Assembly: GCF_029760935.1 (NCBI RefSeq)
Contig: NZ_CP121684.1
Span: forward strand, 1,674,001-1,738,000
Source: Lysinibacter sp. HNR
GTDB lineage: Bacteria; Actinomycetota; Actinomycetes; Actinomycetales; Microbacteriaceae
Direction: 5' to 3'
DNA length: 64,000 nucleotides
In this document: in pieces, positions 18,581 to 27,529 of the stretch
Layout of the letters: each line of letters starts with the position of its first letter
How positions within the stretch are numbered: the stretch's first letter is position 1
Position numbers and translations under genes: made by a program
The notes under the pieces: model-generated
The model's database searches: none
Seen by the model: only the letters and a program-made list of their open reading frames with translations
What the model was told of the DNA's origin: nothing

Positions 18581-19351
18581 TTAAACAGCAAGAAAATGGG
18601 CGAGCGTGGCCAGGGGGTCCCCCGTGACCAGAGCCTCACCAACCAGCACAACATCCGCGCCATCTCGTCGATAGCGAGCAACGTCCTCGGCAGAATGAAC
18701 GGCAGACTCAGCCACACGGATCACACCGGCGGGAATCTGATCGGCGAGACGACCAAAAAGACTGTTATCCAACTCAAAGGTGGAGAGATTACGAGCGTTT
18801 ACCCCCACCAAGTTGGCACCAATATCAATGGCACGAGACACCTCGTCGGCGCTGTGGGTCTCGACCAGCGTGGCCATGCCCAATTCAGCGCTGAGGTTGT
18901 AGAGCGAGGTGAGTTGCTTCTGATCGAGGGCCGCCACAATAAGCAACACCATATCGGCGCCGGAGGCCCGCGCTTCAAAAACCTGATAGGGGTTTGAGAT
19001 AAAATCCTTACGCAAAACGGGCAAGGAAACGGCTTCGCGAACCGCTTCAAGATCGGCCAGTGAGCCACCAAATTTACGGCCCTCGGTGAGAACGCTGACC
19101 GCACTAGCACCGCCCGTCTCGTAGAGGCTCGCAAGCGCGGCAGGGTCGGGAATATCGGCAAGCACACCCCGCGACGGGCTGGCCCGTTTTATCTCGGCAA
19201 TAATTTTAACGGTGTCTTCGGGTCGCAAAAAAGCGATAGCGTCACGCGCGGGATCCTGCGCTAAGGCATCCGCCTCAACCCTGTTGAAAGGACGTGTTTC
19301 CCGGCGAACAGCGGCATCTTCGCGGGCGGCCGCCATCAACGACTCAAGCAC
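18581..19351 (-). CDS. trpC: Indole-3-glycerol phosphate synthase
   Basis: This 256-residue TIM barrel converts CdRP to indole-3-glycerol phosphate. AEIKRASPSRG holds the catalytic Glu-Lys pair, LRKDFI the catalytic Lys, and VNARNLSTFELD the later active-site strand. I place the start at GTG 19351 (reading xLESLMAAAREDAAVRR), because this matches family N-termini and AAAGG lies upstream. A TTG at 19372 would add seven residues and overlap the preceding gene by 20 nt. With the chosen start, the gene begins one nt after the upstream stop codon. Confidence 0.92.
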   Translation of the reverse strand: MLESLMAAAREDAAVRRETRPFNRVEADALAQDPARDAIAFLRPEDTVKIIAEIKRASPSRGVLADIPDPAALASLYETGGASAVSVLTEGRKFGGSLADLEAVREAVSLPVLRKDFISNPYQVFEARASGADMVLLIVAALDQKQLTSLYNLSAELGMATLVETHSADEVSRAIDIGANLVGVNARNLSTFELDNSLFGRLADQIPAGVIRVAESAVHSAEDVARYRRDGADVVLVGEALVTGDPLATLAHFLAV

Positions 19352-19352
19352 G

Positions 19353-19586
19353 CTAGTCGTGAGCCTTTGCAACGTATTTTGGGCCTCTCACACCGTAACC
19401 GGCCTTACCCAAAATCCATCCCACAATAAGGCCAAGAACAAGCAGTCCCACGGAAGACCACACGATTATCGGCTGATGCAGGAAGAAGGCAACGGTTCCG
19501 ATTGCAAACGCAACCAGCATGATAATGACCGTGGTCCACGCAGCAGGCGAGTGACCGTGACCGGGCTCTTCGTGTTCGATACTCAT
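19353..19586 (-). CDS. HGxxPAAW-type small membrane protein
   Basis: This 77-residue protein carries GHGHSPAAWT at residues 9-18, the motif that names the actinobacterial HGxxPAAW family, followed by two membrane segments (about 18-37 and 41-60). GGAG lies 4 nt before the ATG. The family is regularly found between the Trp-associated membrane protein and trpC, as here, but its role is unknown to me. A CTACC-GT-GGTAG dyad and an AGTCTA (-10-like TAGACT on the minus strand) lie 20-35 nt upstream, so this gene may start its own transcript with trpC-B-A. Confidence 0.85.
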   Translation of the reverse strand: MSIEHEEPGHGHSPAAWTTVIIMLVAFAIGTVAFFLHQPIIVWSSVGLLVLGLIVGWILGKAGYGVRGPKYVAKAHD

Positions 19587-19739
19587 GAAACTCCTAACAA
19601 GTTCTACCGTGGTAGTCTATCCGGCACACAGCCTCTTCGCATATTCGACCCACAATCATCTTTAAAATTTCCTACAGAACGGCGAAGGGGCAATAGTATT
19701 CGCTGGCGTGGAGCCACCGTAAACCGAGGCAAGAAGCCT

Positions 19740-20396
19740 CTATACACTGGGGTCGGAACCGCGCGATTGCCGATCCCACTCATCAATGCGATCCCCCGCA
19801 GCTGGATCGGACTCTCCACTCTCCCTCGTGAGTTCGGCAAAAGCCTCCGCCGATGATTCATCCGGCTCCAAAACCACGGCTTGGTAGCGACGAGACGATC
19901 GCGGCCATCGCCGCGCGGTCACCAACACGGCCACACCGCTCAGCGCAACAAAAACCGCAATCACAATACCGAGCACAGGCCATGCGGTGGTTGTAACGCT
20001 CTCGACAAGAGCGCTCAGAGACTCAATACCCGTCACTCCCGTCTGGGCCGTGATAAAAGCTTGCCCCCCGGTAATGGGGCTAGAGAGCGCCGAGAGTGAA
20101 ACCCACACGGCACACGCTCCCAACACGGTCTGCAAAAAACCGAGAATAAAACGAAAAGCCCCTCCCGCGATTGTGAGGGCACCGCCTGCGGCAAGACCTG
20201 CCAGAGCAAAGGCACTCAGAGCGGCCGCCGCCTGCTGACCAGTTACCGCAATGACGGGCTCCCCCGCAACATCCGGACGCAGGGTAAGGGTAAACCAGGT
20301 TTGACTCCAGGCAAGCAGGAGGAGAGCGTTACTAGCAAGTACCAGAAGAATTATCCAGCGTTTAATACGGGTGGCGCTCCACCCCGAGGCGGTCAT
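19740..20396 (-). CDS. Trp-biosynthesis-associated membrane protein
   Basis: This 218-residue protein has four predicted membrane segments (about 14-33, 60-80, 88-108 and 139-162) and a hydrophilic acidic C-terminal tail. The early WSQTWFT segment and the position directly after trpE match the actinobacterial Trp-operon membrane family (TIGR02234-like). No activity is known to me. ATG 20396 lies 4 nt after the trpE stop; upstream in-frame codons belong to the trpE coding region. A small GAGGC/GCCTC hairpin lies at its end. Confidence 0.85.
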   Translation of the reverse strand: MTASGWSATRIKRWIILLVLASNALLLLAWSQTWFTLTLRPDVAGEPVIAVTGQQAAAALSAFALAGLAAGGALTIAGGAFRFILGFLQTVLGACAVWVSLSALSSPITGGQAFITAQTGVTGIESLSALVESVTTTAWPVLGIVIAVFVALSGVAVLVTARRWPRSSRRYQAVVLEPDESSAEAFAELTRESGESDPAAGDRIDEWDRQSRGSDPSV

Positions 20397-20400
20397 CTTT

Positions 20401-21939
20401 TTAGACGTCCAATCGAGTAAAAGTATTAGCGATTGCCACCGCCCGCAGGGGCGCGGCAGCCTTATTCTGAGACTCTTCAAATTCTAGTTGCGGAACGGAA
20501 TCCGCCACTATTCCCCCGCCGGCCTGCACGTGTGCCGTGTCGCCAATAATGGTTGCGGTACGGATAGCAATGGCCAGATCCGCCACTCCACTCAGCCCGA
20601 AATACCCCACCACGCCACCATAGAGTCCACGCTGTACCGGCTCAAGCGCATCAATAATCTCGAGCGCACGCGGTTTGGGCGCACCGGAGAGAGTTCCCGC
20701 TGGAAAGGTCGCCCGGAACACATCGATGAGGCTGCTGTCGTCTCGAAGATCACCCTCAACCGTAGAGACGATATGCATAATATGGCTAAAACGCTCAACC
20801 CTCATAAACTCAGTTACCGCCACGCTCGAGGAGTCACACACGCGAAGCAGGTCGTTGCGGGCCAGGTCAACCAGCATAAGGTGTTCCGCACGCTCTTTTT
20901 CATCGGTGATGAGCTCCTGTTCAAACGCCTGATCTTTTTCGGGAGTTGTACCGCGCGGCTTAGAGCCAGCGATCGGATGCGTAATCACACGCCCCTCCTG
21001 CACCTTCACCAGGGCCTCCGGGCTAGATCCGACGATCGAATACGGGCCCACCCCGTCGGCCTCAAAATTGAAAAGATAGAGATAGGGGCTGGGATTGAGG
21101 TGACGCAGAACCCGGTAGACGTCGAGAGGGTCGGCACTGCACTCAAGGTCAAAGCGTTGCGAAATCACAACCTGAAATATGTCACCGTCCACGATATGCC
21201 GCTTGGCAACCTCAACCGCCTCAAGGAACTCCTGGCGCTCGCTGCGAGGACGGGGATGTGGCACAGCCGAGAAATCTGCGACTGCCAGGGGGGTCGGAGC
21301 GGGGGCAGCAAGACGTTCCTGCAGGCTGTTCAATCGCGATTGGGCGTCCGCCCACAGGTCATCGGCGTCATCGACCCCGTCGTTCAGGACATTCGCAATG
21401 AGTGTGACGGTTCCCTCACGGTGATCAATCACGATGAGTTCTGAAACGAAGCTGAGTGCCTGTCCCGGAAGCGTAAAGTCGGCCGGGGGCTGCCCGGGAA
21501 GATCTTCAAGCTGACGAACCGCCTCCCATCCGATAAACCCGACCAACCCACCCGTGAGCGCCGGAAAGCCGGGAATCGCAGGTGAATTCCAACGGGTGAC
21601 AATGGTGTCAACCGCAGCGAGAGGTGCAAGACCGGTAAGAGATACGCCGGCAACCCGCTCCTCAGAGAGGCCGTACCCAACCCAGGTAGAGGCCTCTTCG
21701 TGCTGTGTGAGAACCCCAAACGATCCCGCCCCGATAAAGCTAAAGCGAGTCCACACCCCACCCTGCTCCGCTGACTCGAGAAGAAAAGTTCCGGGGGCAC
21801 CGGCGGCGACCTTGCGGTAGATAGAAACGGGAGAATCGCTATCGGAAAAGAGCACCCGCGAAACGGGGACAGCGCGGTGAGTCGTCAGGAGTTGTAAAAA
21901 CTCTTTTCGGTCTGTGGAATGGTGTGAAACACCGATCAT
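20401..21939 (-). CDS. trpE: Anthranilate synthase component I
   Basis: This 512-residue protein converts chorismate and ammonia (from a TrpG subunit not encoded here) to anthranilate. LLESAEQGGVWTRFSFIG (about 53-70) is the tryptophan feedback-binding motif. The chorismate domain has HPIAGSKPRGTTPEKD, LMLVDLARNDLLRVC, SGAPKPRALEIID and VQAGGGIVADS. The start is ATG 21939, 5 nt after the hisI stop, so trpE is joined to the his cluster with no room for a separate attenuator. Confidence 0.96.
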   Translation of the reverse strand: MIGVSHHSTDRKEFLQLLTTHRAVPVSRVLFSDSDSPVSIYRKVAAGAPGTFLLESAEQGGVWTRFSFIGAGSFGVLTQHEEASTWVGYGLSEERVAGVSLTGLAPLAAVDTIVTRWNSPAIPGFPALTGGLVGFIGWEAVRQLEDLPGQPPADFTLPGQALSFVSELIVIDHREGTVTLIANVLNDGVDDADDLWADAQSRLNSLQERLAAPAPTPLAVADFSAVPHPRPRSERQEFLEAVEVAKRHIVDGDIFQVVISQRFDLECSADPLDVYRVLRHLNPSPYLYLFNFEADGVGPYSIVGSSPEALVKVQEGRVITHPIAGSKPRGTTPEKDQAFEQELITDEKERAEHLMLVDLARNDLLRVCDSSSVAVTEFMRVERFSHIMHIVSTVEGDLRDDSSLIDVFRATFPAGTLSGAPKPRALEIIDALEPVQRGLYGGVVGYFGLSGVADLAIAIRTATIIGDTAHVQAGGGIVADSVPQLEFEESQNKAAAPLRAVAIANTFTRLDV

Positions 21940-21944
21940 TGTGG

Positions 21945-22316
21945 CTACTCTTCCCCCCGATGGAACGGGTTAAATTCCAGATTACGATCCGTAAAGCATG
22001 TTACAGAACCAGTATGGCAGGCAACACCAACCTGCTCCACCCGGACAAGAAGGGTATCACCATCGCAGTCCAGGGCAATCCCGCGAACATATTGGTGATG
22101 CCCCGAGGTATCCCCCTTACGCCAGAGCTCACCCCGCGAGCGCGACCAGAACGTAACTCGGCCCTCTCGGAGGGTGATGTCGAGTGCCTCTCTATTCATC
22201 CAGGCGAGCATCAGAACCTCGTCTGTGAGGTGATTTTGCACGACCACCGGCACAAGACCGTCGGCGTTATAAACGACACGCTCTACACTGGCGGTACCGG
22301 GCGTTATATCGGTCAC
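21945..22316 (-). CDS. hisI: Phosphoribosyl-AMP cyclohydrolase
   Basis: This 123-residue zinc enzyme opens the adenine ring of PR-AMP, the third step of histidine synthesis. [19 protein letters not shown] and [11 protein letters not shown] contain the metal and substrate ligands. It is monofunctional; the pyrophosphohydrolase is a separate hisE at 24018. The GTG start overlaps the hisF stop by 4 nt. Confidence 0.95.
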   Translation of the reverse strand: MTDITPGTASVERVVYNADGLVPVVVQNHLTDEVLMLAWMNREALDITLREGRVTFWSRSRGELWRKGDTSGHHQYVRGIALDCDGDTLLVRVEQVGVACHTGSVTCFTDRNLEFNPFHRGEE

Positions 22317-23077
22317 AAGCGCACCTCTTTACCCGCGTTACGAAGAGCGTGCTTGACCTCACCAATAGTCATGGTTCCATCGTGAAAAACAGAGGCCGCG
22401 AGAACCGCATCAGCGCCCGCGTCAACAGCGGGGGCAAAGTGCTCGCGTTTCCCAGCACCACCCGAGGCGATGATGGGCACACTGCTTGCCTCTCTTACAG
22501 CGGTGATGAGTTCGAGGTCAAAACCAGCGAGTGTACCGTCGGCGTCCATCGAGTTGACGAGGATTTCACCAGCACCCCGTTCCACCACCTCGCGCACCCA
22601 CGCGATAGCGTCGATGTCTGTTTCGCGCTTACCTCCGTGTGTTGTAAGGACAAAGCCGGAGGGGGTTTTCTCTGAGCGTTTGGTGTCGAGCGACAGGACA
22701 ATAACCTGCGCACCAAAGCGATCCGCTATCTCGTTAATGAGTCCGGGCCTGGCGATTGCTGCGCTGTTGATGCCCACCTTATCGGCACCGTGCCCCAGGA
22801 GACGGGTAACGTCTTCTACCGAGCGGACGCCGCCGCCAACCGTCAGGGGTATAAAAACCTGTTCCGCTGTGCGACGTACCATCTCGTAGGTTGTTGCGCT
22901 GTTCTCGACGGTGGCTGTCACATCGAGGAAGGTAAGTTCGTCCGCACCCTGTTCGTAGTAGGTGGCTGCGAGTTCCACGGGATCACCCGCATCTCTGAGG
23001 TTGAGGAAGTTAACTCCCTTGACGACACGACCACCCGCAACGTCGAGGCACGGGATGACGCGAGTGGCTACTGACAT
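22313..23077 (-). CDS. hisF: Imidazole glycerol phosphate synthase subunit HisF
   Basis: This 254-residue TIM barrel forms the imidazole ring with ammonia from His[21 protein letters not shown] carries the first catalytic Asp, and [13 protein letters not shown] the second. ATG 23077 is chosen because AAAGGAC lies about 7 nt upstream and [12 protein letters not shown] is the conserved N-terminus. hisH and the rest of the pathway lie outside the window. Confidence 0.96.
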   Translation of the reverse strand: MSVATRVIPCLDVAGGRVVKGVNFLNLRDAGDPVELAATYYEQGADELTFLDVTATVENSATTYEMVRRTAEQVFIPLTVGGGVRSVEDVTRLLGHGADKVGINSAAIARPGLINEIADRFGAQVIVLSLDTKRSEKTPSGFVLTTHGGKRETDIDAIAWVREVVERGAGEILVNSMDADGTLAGFDLELITAVREASSVPIIASGGAGKREHFAPAVDAGADAVLAASVFHDGTMTIGEVKHALRNAGKEVRL

Positions 23078-23137
23078 TTTTTTGTCCTTTAATCTCTCGC
23101 TACTCACGCGAGAAGGGTAGTGGGTGGGGTTGGCGTG

Positions 23138-23977
23138 TTAGAGACGGGCTGCATGGATGGCTGTGACAAGAATCGCGCGCGCTCCCAGCTCATACAGGTT
23201 GTCCATCATGCGGTTGGCTTCGTGGCGAGGAATCATAACCCGCACCGCCACCCAGCGTTCGTCACGTAGTGGTGAGATTGTGGGTGACTCGATTCCGGGG
23301 GCGAGTTGAACTGCCTCGTCCAGCTTTTCTGAGGGCAGGTCGTAGTCCATGATTACATATTGGCGGGCAACAAGTACTCCACGCAGCCGGCGCAGTAGGG
23401 TTTCCAGCCCGTTAGCCTGTTCGGGGGCGCTGATGAGGATTGCGGAGGATTCGAGGATCACCGGCCCGAAGACCTCAAGCCCGGCTGCTCGAAGCGTTGC
23501 GCCGGTCTCGACAACGTCGGCGATGGCGTCTGCCACACCCAACCGGACGGCAGATTCAACCGCCCCCTCTAGTTTCACCAGGATTGCGGTAACGCCGTGT
23601 GTCTGAAGAAAGTTGTGGACGAGCTGAGGGTAGCTGGTGGCGATACGCAGACCCTCAAGCTGGGTGATGTCGGTGTACTCGCCCACGGGTGCGGCAAAAC
23701 GAAAGGTGGAGCGGGCAAAGTCTAGGCTGGTTACCTCGAAGGCGCTTGAATCCGAGTCGAGCAGGAGGTCGCGACCCGTGATGCCCACGTCTACGGCTCC
23801 CAGGCCCACATGGGTGGCGATATCGCGGGGGCGCAGGTAGAAGAATTCCACGTTGTTAGCGCTGTCGGTATAGACCAGCTGCTTAACATCGCGGCGCAGG
23901 GCGTAGCCCGCCTCGGCGAGCATCTGATTGGCGGTCTCGGATAGTGAGCCCTTATTGGGAACGGCGATACGCAACAT
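23138..23977 (-). CDS. hisG: ATP phosphoribosyltransferase, long form
   Basis: This 279-residue enzyme catalyses the first committed step of histidine synthesis. MLRIAVPNKGSLSE is the N-terminus, DVGITGRDLL part of the catalytic domain, and residues about 205-279 form the regulatory domain (AVRVMIPRHEANRMMDNLYE). It is therefore the hexameric form with its own histidine-sensing domain and needs no HisZ. It lies 40 nt after hisE. Confidence 0.96.
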   Translation of the reverse strand: MLRIAVPNKGSLSETANQMLAEAGYALRRDVKQLVYTDSANNVEFFYLRPRDIATHVGLGAVDVGITGRDLLLDSDSSAFEVTSLDFARSTFRFAAPVGEYTDITQLEGLRIATSYPQLVHNFLQTHGVTAILVKLEGAVESAVRLGVADAIADVVETGATLRAAGLEVFGPVILESSAILISAPEQANGLETLLRRLRGVLVARQYVIMDYDLPSEKLDEAVQLAPGIESPTISPLRDERWVAVRVMIPRHEANRMMDNLYELGARAILVTAIHAARL

Positions 23978-24017
23978 ATCTGAGGTGTCTCTCGGTTATT
24001 AAAAATGATGGGGGGGG

Positions 24018-24314
24018 TTAAAGGTGGCGGTAAATATCGTCTGTTGTGAGACCCTTGGCCAACATCATCACCTGTAGGTGATAGAGCAGCTGCGAAATTT
24101 CCTCGGCAGTTTCCTCTTGAGACTCGTACTCGGCGGCCATCCACACCTCGGCGGCCTCCTCGACAATCTTTTTGCCGATGCTGTGCACTCCCGCGTCTAG
24201 CTGGGCAACCGTGGCTGAGCCCTCGGGACGTGTCTTGGCCTTGCGGGCGAGTTCTTCAAAGAGCTCATCGAATGTTTTCACGTAGATCAGATTATCGTCT
24301 TTAGTGACCGCCAT
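24018..24314 (-). CDS. hisE: Phosphoribosyl-ATP pyrophosphatase
   Basis: This 98-residue all-alpha MazG-like protein hydrolyses PR-ATP to [22 protein letters not shown] and [14 protein letters not shown] supply the metal-binding Glu residues. ATG 24314 overlaps rpe by 14 nt and gives an N-terminal extension like the mycobacterial protein; GTG 24281 ([10 protein letters not shown]) is an alternative. Neither has a strong Shine-Dalgarno, which fits coupling to rpe translation. Confidence 0.92.
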   Translation of the reverse strand: MAVTKDDNLIYVKTFDELFEELARKAKTRPEGSATVAQLDAGVHSIGKKIVEEAAEVWMAAEYESQEETAEEISQLLYHLQVMMLAKGLTTDDIYRHL

Positions 24315-24963
24315 GCGCACGGACCGCTTCACGCAGTGTGGCAATGTTGTCGGCAGGAACCCCACCGAACACACTTGATCCCGCCACAAAGGTATCCGCA
24401 CCGGCCTCCGCCGCCGCCGTGATGGTGTCTGCGGTGATGCCACCGTCGACCTGGAGCCACACGTCAATTTCTAGGCGTTTTCGTGCATCGTTCAGAAGTC
24501 GGAGTTTGGGCATCGTATCGGCCATAAATTTTTGCCCTCCAAAACCGGGTTCCACCGTCATGACCAGTATTTGATCAAACTCCCCCAGTATGTCCAGATA
24601 TTGCTCTGCTCGGGTGCCCGGTTTTAAGGCGAGGCTGGCTCGTGAACCAATCTGTCGAATTTTACGAGCTAGGGCTACCGGTTCGGCTGTGGCTTCCGCA
24701 TGGAAGGTGACGGAAAACGCCCCCATTTCGGCGTATCCGGGTGCCCAACGTTCGGGATTTTCAATCATGAGGTGAATATCAAGCGGGATTGGCGAAACCT
24801 GCTGGAGCCTTTCAGCAACGGGGAGCCCCAGGGTGAGGTTGGGCACAAAGTGGTTGTCCATCACGTCCACATGAGCGGCATCAGCTGTGCTAATGCGTTG
24901 CAGCTCGGTTTCAAGGTTGGCAAAATCCGCCGATAGGATGCTGGGGTAAATTCGCTGACTCAC
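24301..24963 (-). CDS. rpe: Ribulose-phosphate 3-epimerase
   Basis: This 220-residue TIM barrel interconverts ribulose-5-phosphate and xylulose-5-phosphate. Signatures are [39 protein letters not shown] and [11 protein letters not shown]. The GTG start is 5 nt after the rsmB stop, and the end overlaps hisE. Its place before hisE is a common actinobacterial arrangement supplying pentose phosphates. Confidence 0.96.
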   Translation of the reverse strand: MSQRIYPSILSADFANLETELQRISTADAAHVDVMDNHFVPNLTLGLPVAERLQQVSPIPLDIHLMIENPERWAPGYAEMGAFSVTFHAEATAEPVALARKIRQIGSRASLALKPGTRAEQYLDILGEFDQILVMTVEPGFGGQKFMADTMPKLRLLNDARKRLEIDVWLQVDGGITADTITAAAEAGADTFVAGSSVFGGVPADNIATLREAVRAHGGH

Positions 24964-24968
24964 ACCCT

Positions 24969-26453
24969 TTATCCTAACTTTTTAAAGAGAGACACAAACA
25001 TTGCGTCGGTTCCGTGGCGATGCGGCCAGAGCTGTACGGAAAGGTCGTTACCGTGCGAGTCTTTGCCATCGTTACTGCTATCACCCTTGCCGCCACCCCG
25101 AGAGTCCTCACGGGGTGGGGCAACACCAAGATCAACAGGTTCCGGAGCCAGGCGTTGGAGAATTTCTCGCGCTGAGAGCTCGGTCATCTGCGGATGTTTC
25201 TTGAGCATTCCGTTCACCACCGTACGGGTTTCCGCGCGGTGTGGTGAGCAGGTCACATAGGCGAGAAGCCCTCCCGGCTTAAGCGCCGTCACCGCGGCCT
25301 CGAGCAGAGCATCCTGTAGCGATGTGAGCGGAGGTATGTCCGTGGGGTCTTTACGCCACCTGGCTTCCGGACGACGGCGCAGCGCACCAAGACCGGTGCA
25401 GGGTGCATCAACCATAATTCGGTGAAAACCTTCCGGGTAGCGCCCGGGTATTGTTTGGCCTTCACCCACCACAACGTCAACCGCGTCCTGAACCGCAATA
25501 ACGGACTTTCGTACGAGGTTGGCCCGCGCCGGAACCACTTCGTTTGCAATCACGTGAGCACCGCCCAGACGGGCCTCCGCACCAAGGATGGCACTTTTAC
25601 CTCCGGGGCCGGCACACATGTCCAGCCACATCTCGCCTTCTTCCACCTCGCGAGCACGGGTCAAAATGAGGGCGGCCACCTGAGAGCCCTGGTCTTGCAC
25701 ACGTATCCAGCCGTTGCTAGGTCCCGTCACTTGGGAGGGGTCGCCCCTCTCGAGAGTGTGACCTAGCGGAGAGACGGTTGACGCGGTGGCTCGGGTATCC
25801 TGGGAAATATTTTTGGGGCTTCCCGGCAGGGTAACCAGGCTTACTCGCGGTGATCGATTATCTGCCGTCAGCAGTTCCTTGATCTCCTCAGCGCGGCCTT
25901 CCGCACGCAGGGATGCTCGAAAGGCCCGGATGACCCACTCGGGGTGTGAGAACTGTGCCGAAAGCCTCGCGTCTGCGTTCGTGAGTTCTCCCAGCACGTC
26001 CTCCAGCCACTCCTCGGGTTGCCTACGTCCGAGGCTTCGCAAGACCCCGTTCACAAACCCAACCGCAGATTGACGTCCAACTCGCTTCTGAATATCAACC
26101 GTCTCATAGACCGCAGCGTGTACGGGGGTACGCATCCCCAAAATCTGGTGTGCCCCCATTCGGAGCACCACGAGAGCAACCGGGTCGATTGTGTGCAGAT
26201 CACGCCCGGCAACACGTTCGATAACCCGGTCGTAGTATCCCTGCATCCGCAGGGTTCCGTAAACTAGTTCTGTTGCAAACCCTCGATCGGAGGAATCCAG
26301 CCCTGAACTGCGGAGGCGAGAAGGGAGGACCAAGTTTGCATAGGCGTCGGAGTCACGCACCTCGGCCAGAACTTCGTAGGCTAGCAACCGGGCATTTATT
26401 GATCGTTCTTGTGAAGCATTGGTGCTTTGTTTTTCTGTGCTATCACGGTTCAT
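24969..26453 (-). CDS. rsmB: 16S rRNA m5C967 methyltransferase family protein
   Basis: This 494-residue protein has an N-terminal NusB-like RNA-binding domain (about 18-160) and a C-terminal SAM-dependent methyltransferase domain. MCAGPGGKSAILGA binds SAM. VDAPCTGLGALRRRPEARW and AYVTCSPHRAET hold the two conserved cysteines of m5C methyltransferases. A Gly/Ser/Asp-rich insert (about 452-475) precedes the end. The ATG overlaps the fmt stop by 4 nt (ATGA). Confidence 0.93.
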   Translation of the reverse strand: MNRDSTEKQSTNASQERSINARLLAYEVLAEVRDSDAYANLVLPSRLRSSGLDSSDRGFATELVYGTLRMQGYYDRVIERVAGRDLHTIDPVALVVLRMGAHQILGMRTPVHAAVYETVDIQKRVGRQSAVGFVNGVLRSLGRRQPEEWLEDVLGELTNADARLSAQFSHPEWVIRAFRASLRAEGRAEEIKELLTADNRSPRVSLVTLPGSPKNISQDTRATASTVSPLGHTLERGDPSQVTGPSNGWIRVQDQGSQVAALILTRAREVEEGEMWLDMCAGPGGKSAILGAEARLGGAHVIANEVVPARANLVRKSVIAVQDAVDVVVGEGQTIPGRYPEGFHRIMVDAPCTGLGALRRRPEARWRKDPTDIPPLTSLQDALLEAAVTALKPGGLLAYVTCSPHRAETRTVVNGMLKKHPQMTELSAREILQRLAPEPVDLGVAPPREDSRGGGKGDSSNDGKDSHGNDLSVQLWPHRHGTDAMFVSLFKKLG

Positions 26454-27403
26454 CGTGCTACTACCTCCGATTGTGACAGGCCACGAAACCAGTCTGCGGC
26501 ATCCATCGCACGTTTACCGGAGGGCTGCACTCTGACCAGCACGACCGGATCGTCGGCTGTGCCCACCCACACGCGCGCCCTGTGAAGAATCATCTGTCCG
26601 GGTCTGAGCAGCCCGTCGCTCGTTCCTGTGAGCTGTGCAGTAAGGGAAGGTATCTCTGCGTCTTGTTGCAGAGAAAGAACTTTAACGCGTTGCCCCGCGA
26701 TCTCAGTGTACGCTCCGGGCTCGGGGGTAACCCCTCGATACCTGGCAATAACAAGTGCCGCGGGTCGTGTCCAGTCAAGCTGACCGTCAGCGTTGGTGAG
26801 CTTGTGTGCGTAGCTACTCTGGCCCTTTTGGGGCTGCAACATGATGTTACCCCGAGAGATCTCTTCCAGGCCTCGAACCAGGTCGTAAGCGCCCTCTTGA
26901 GCATAGTGGGTAAGTACATCGCCCGCGGTTGCGGTTGCGGGCAGGGGAATGACGCGCTGGCTCAGAACGTCACCCTCATCGAGTGCCGCCACCAATTGGA
27001 AAATAGTAACCCCGTTCTGACTGTCTGCGGCCATAAGCGATCGTTGAACCGGCGCGGCCCCGCGCCACCGAGGCAAGAGCGAAAAATGCAGGTTAAACCA
27101 TCCGTGGGTGGGAACATCAAGCATCGTTTGGGGAACCAATCCCCCGTACGCCACTATTACTCCCACTTCGGGACGGAGCTGTGCTATCGCATCGGTCACC
27201 TCAGGGGTAAGACGATTGGTGCGGGTAACGCTCAACCCCAGTTCTTCTGCCGCGAGCGCAACGGGTGAGGGAGTCATGACCTTTTTACGTCCAACGGGGG
27301 CGTCTTCCCGAGTAATCACCGCAACAACGCTGTGCCCGGCCTGGACTAGCGAGCGCAGGCTGGGCACGGCCACGTCGGGGGTACCAGCAAATACGATCCG
27401 CAA
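26450..27403 (-). CDS. fmt: Methionyl-tRNA formyltransferase
   Basis: This 317-residue enzyme transfers formyl from 10-formyl-THF to Met-tRNAi. The N-terminal catalytic domain has MRIVFAGTPDVAVPSLRSL, NLHFSLLPRWRGAAPVQ (Asn and His) and ALDEGDVL (Asp). A C-terminal OB-fold domain follows. The start is TTG 27403 with AAGGAG 8 nt upstream. It heads the rsmB-rpe-his-trp run; TAAACT at about 45 nt upstream may be its -10. Confidence 0.95.
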   Translation of the reverse strand: MRIVFAGTPDVAVPSLRSLVQAGHSVVAVITREDAPVGRKKVMTPSPVALAAEELGLSVTRTNRLTPEVTDAIAQLRPEVGVIVAYGGLVPQTMLDVPTHGWFNLHFSLLPRWRGAAPVQRSLMAADSQNGVTIFQLVAALDEGDVLSQRVIPLPATATAGDVLTHYAQEGAYDLVRGLEEISRGNIMLQPQKGQSSYAHKLTNADGQLDWTRPAALVIARYRGVTPEPGAYTEIAGQRVKVLSLQQDAEIPSLTAQLTGTSDGLLRPGQMILHRARVWVGTADDPVVLVRVQPSGKRAMDAADWFRGLSQSEVVAR

Positions 27404-27529
27404 CTGTGTTACTCCTTGAATAGGGTTCGATTCAAAAACACCAGTTTACCCGCTGTTATCATCATGCCGAGTGCGGAAGTGGTGGCTCACGCGCTATTAC
27501 TCACCCGCTGTGTGTGCAGAGAAGGCTTC

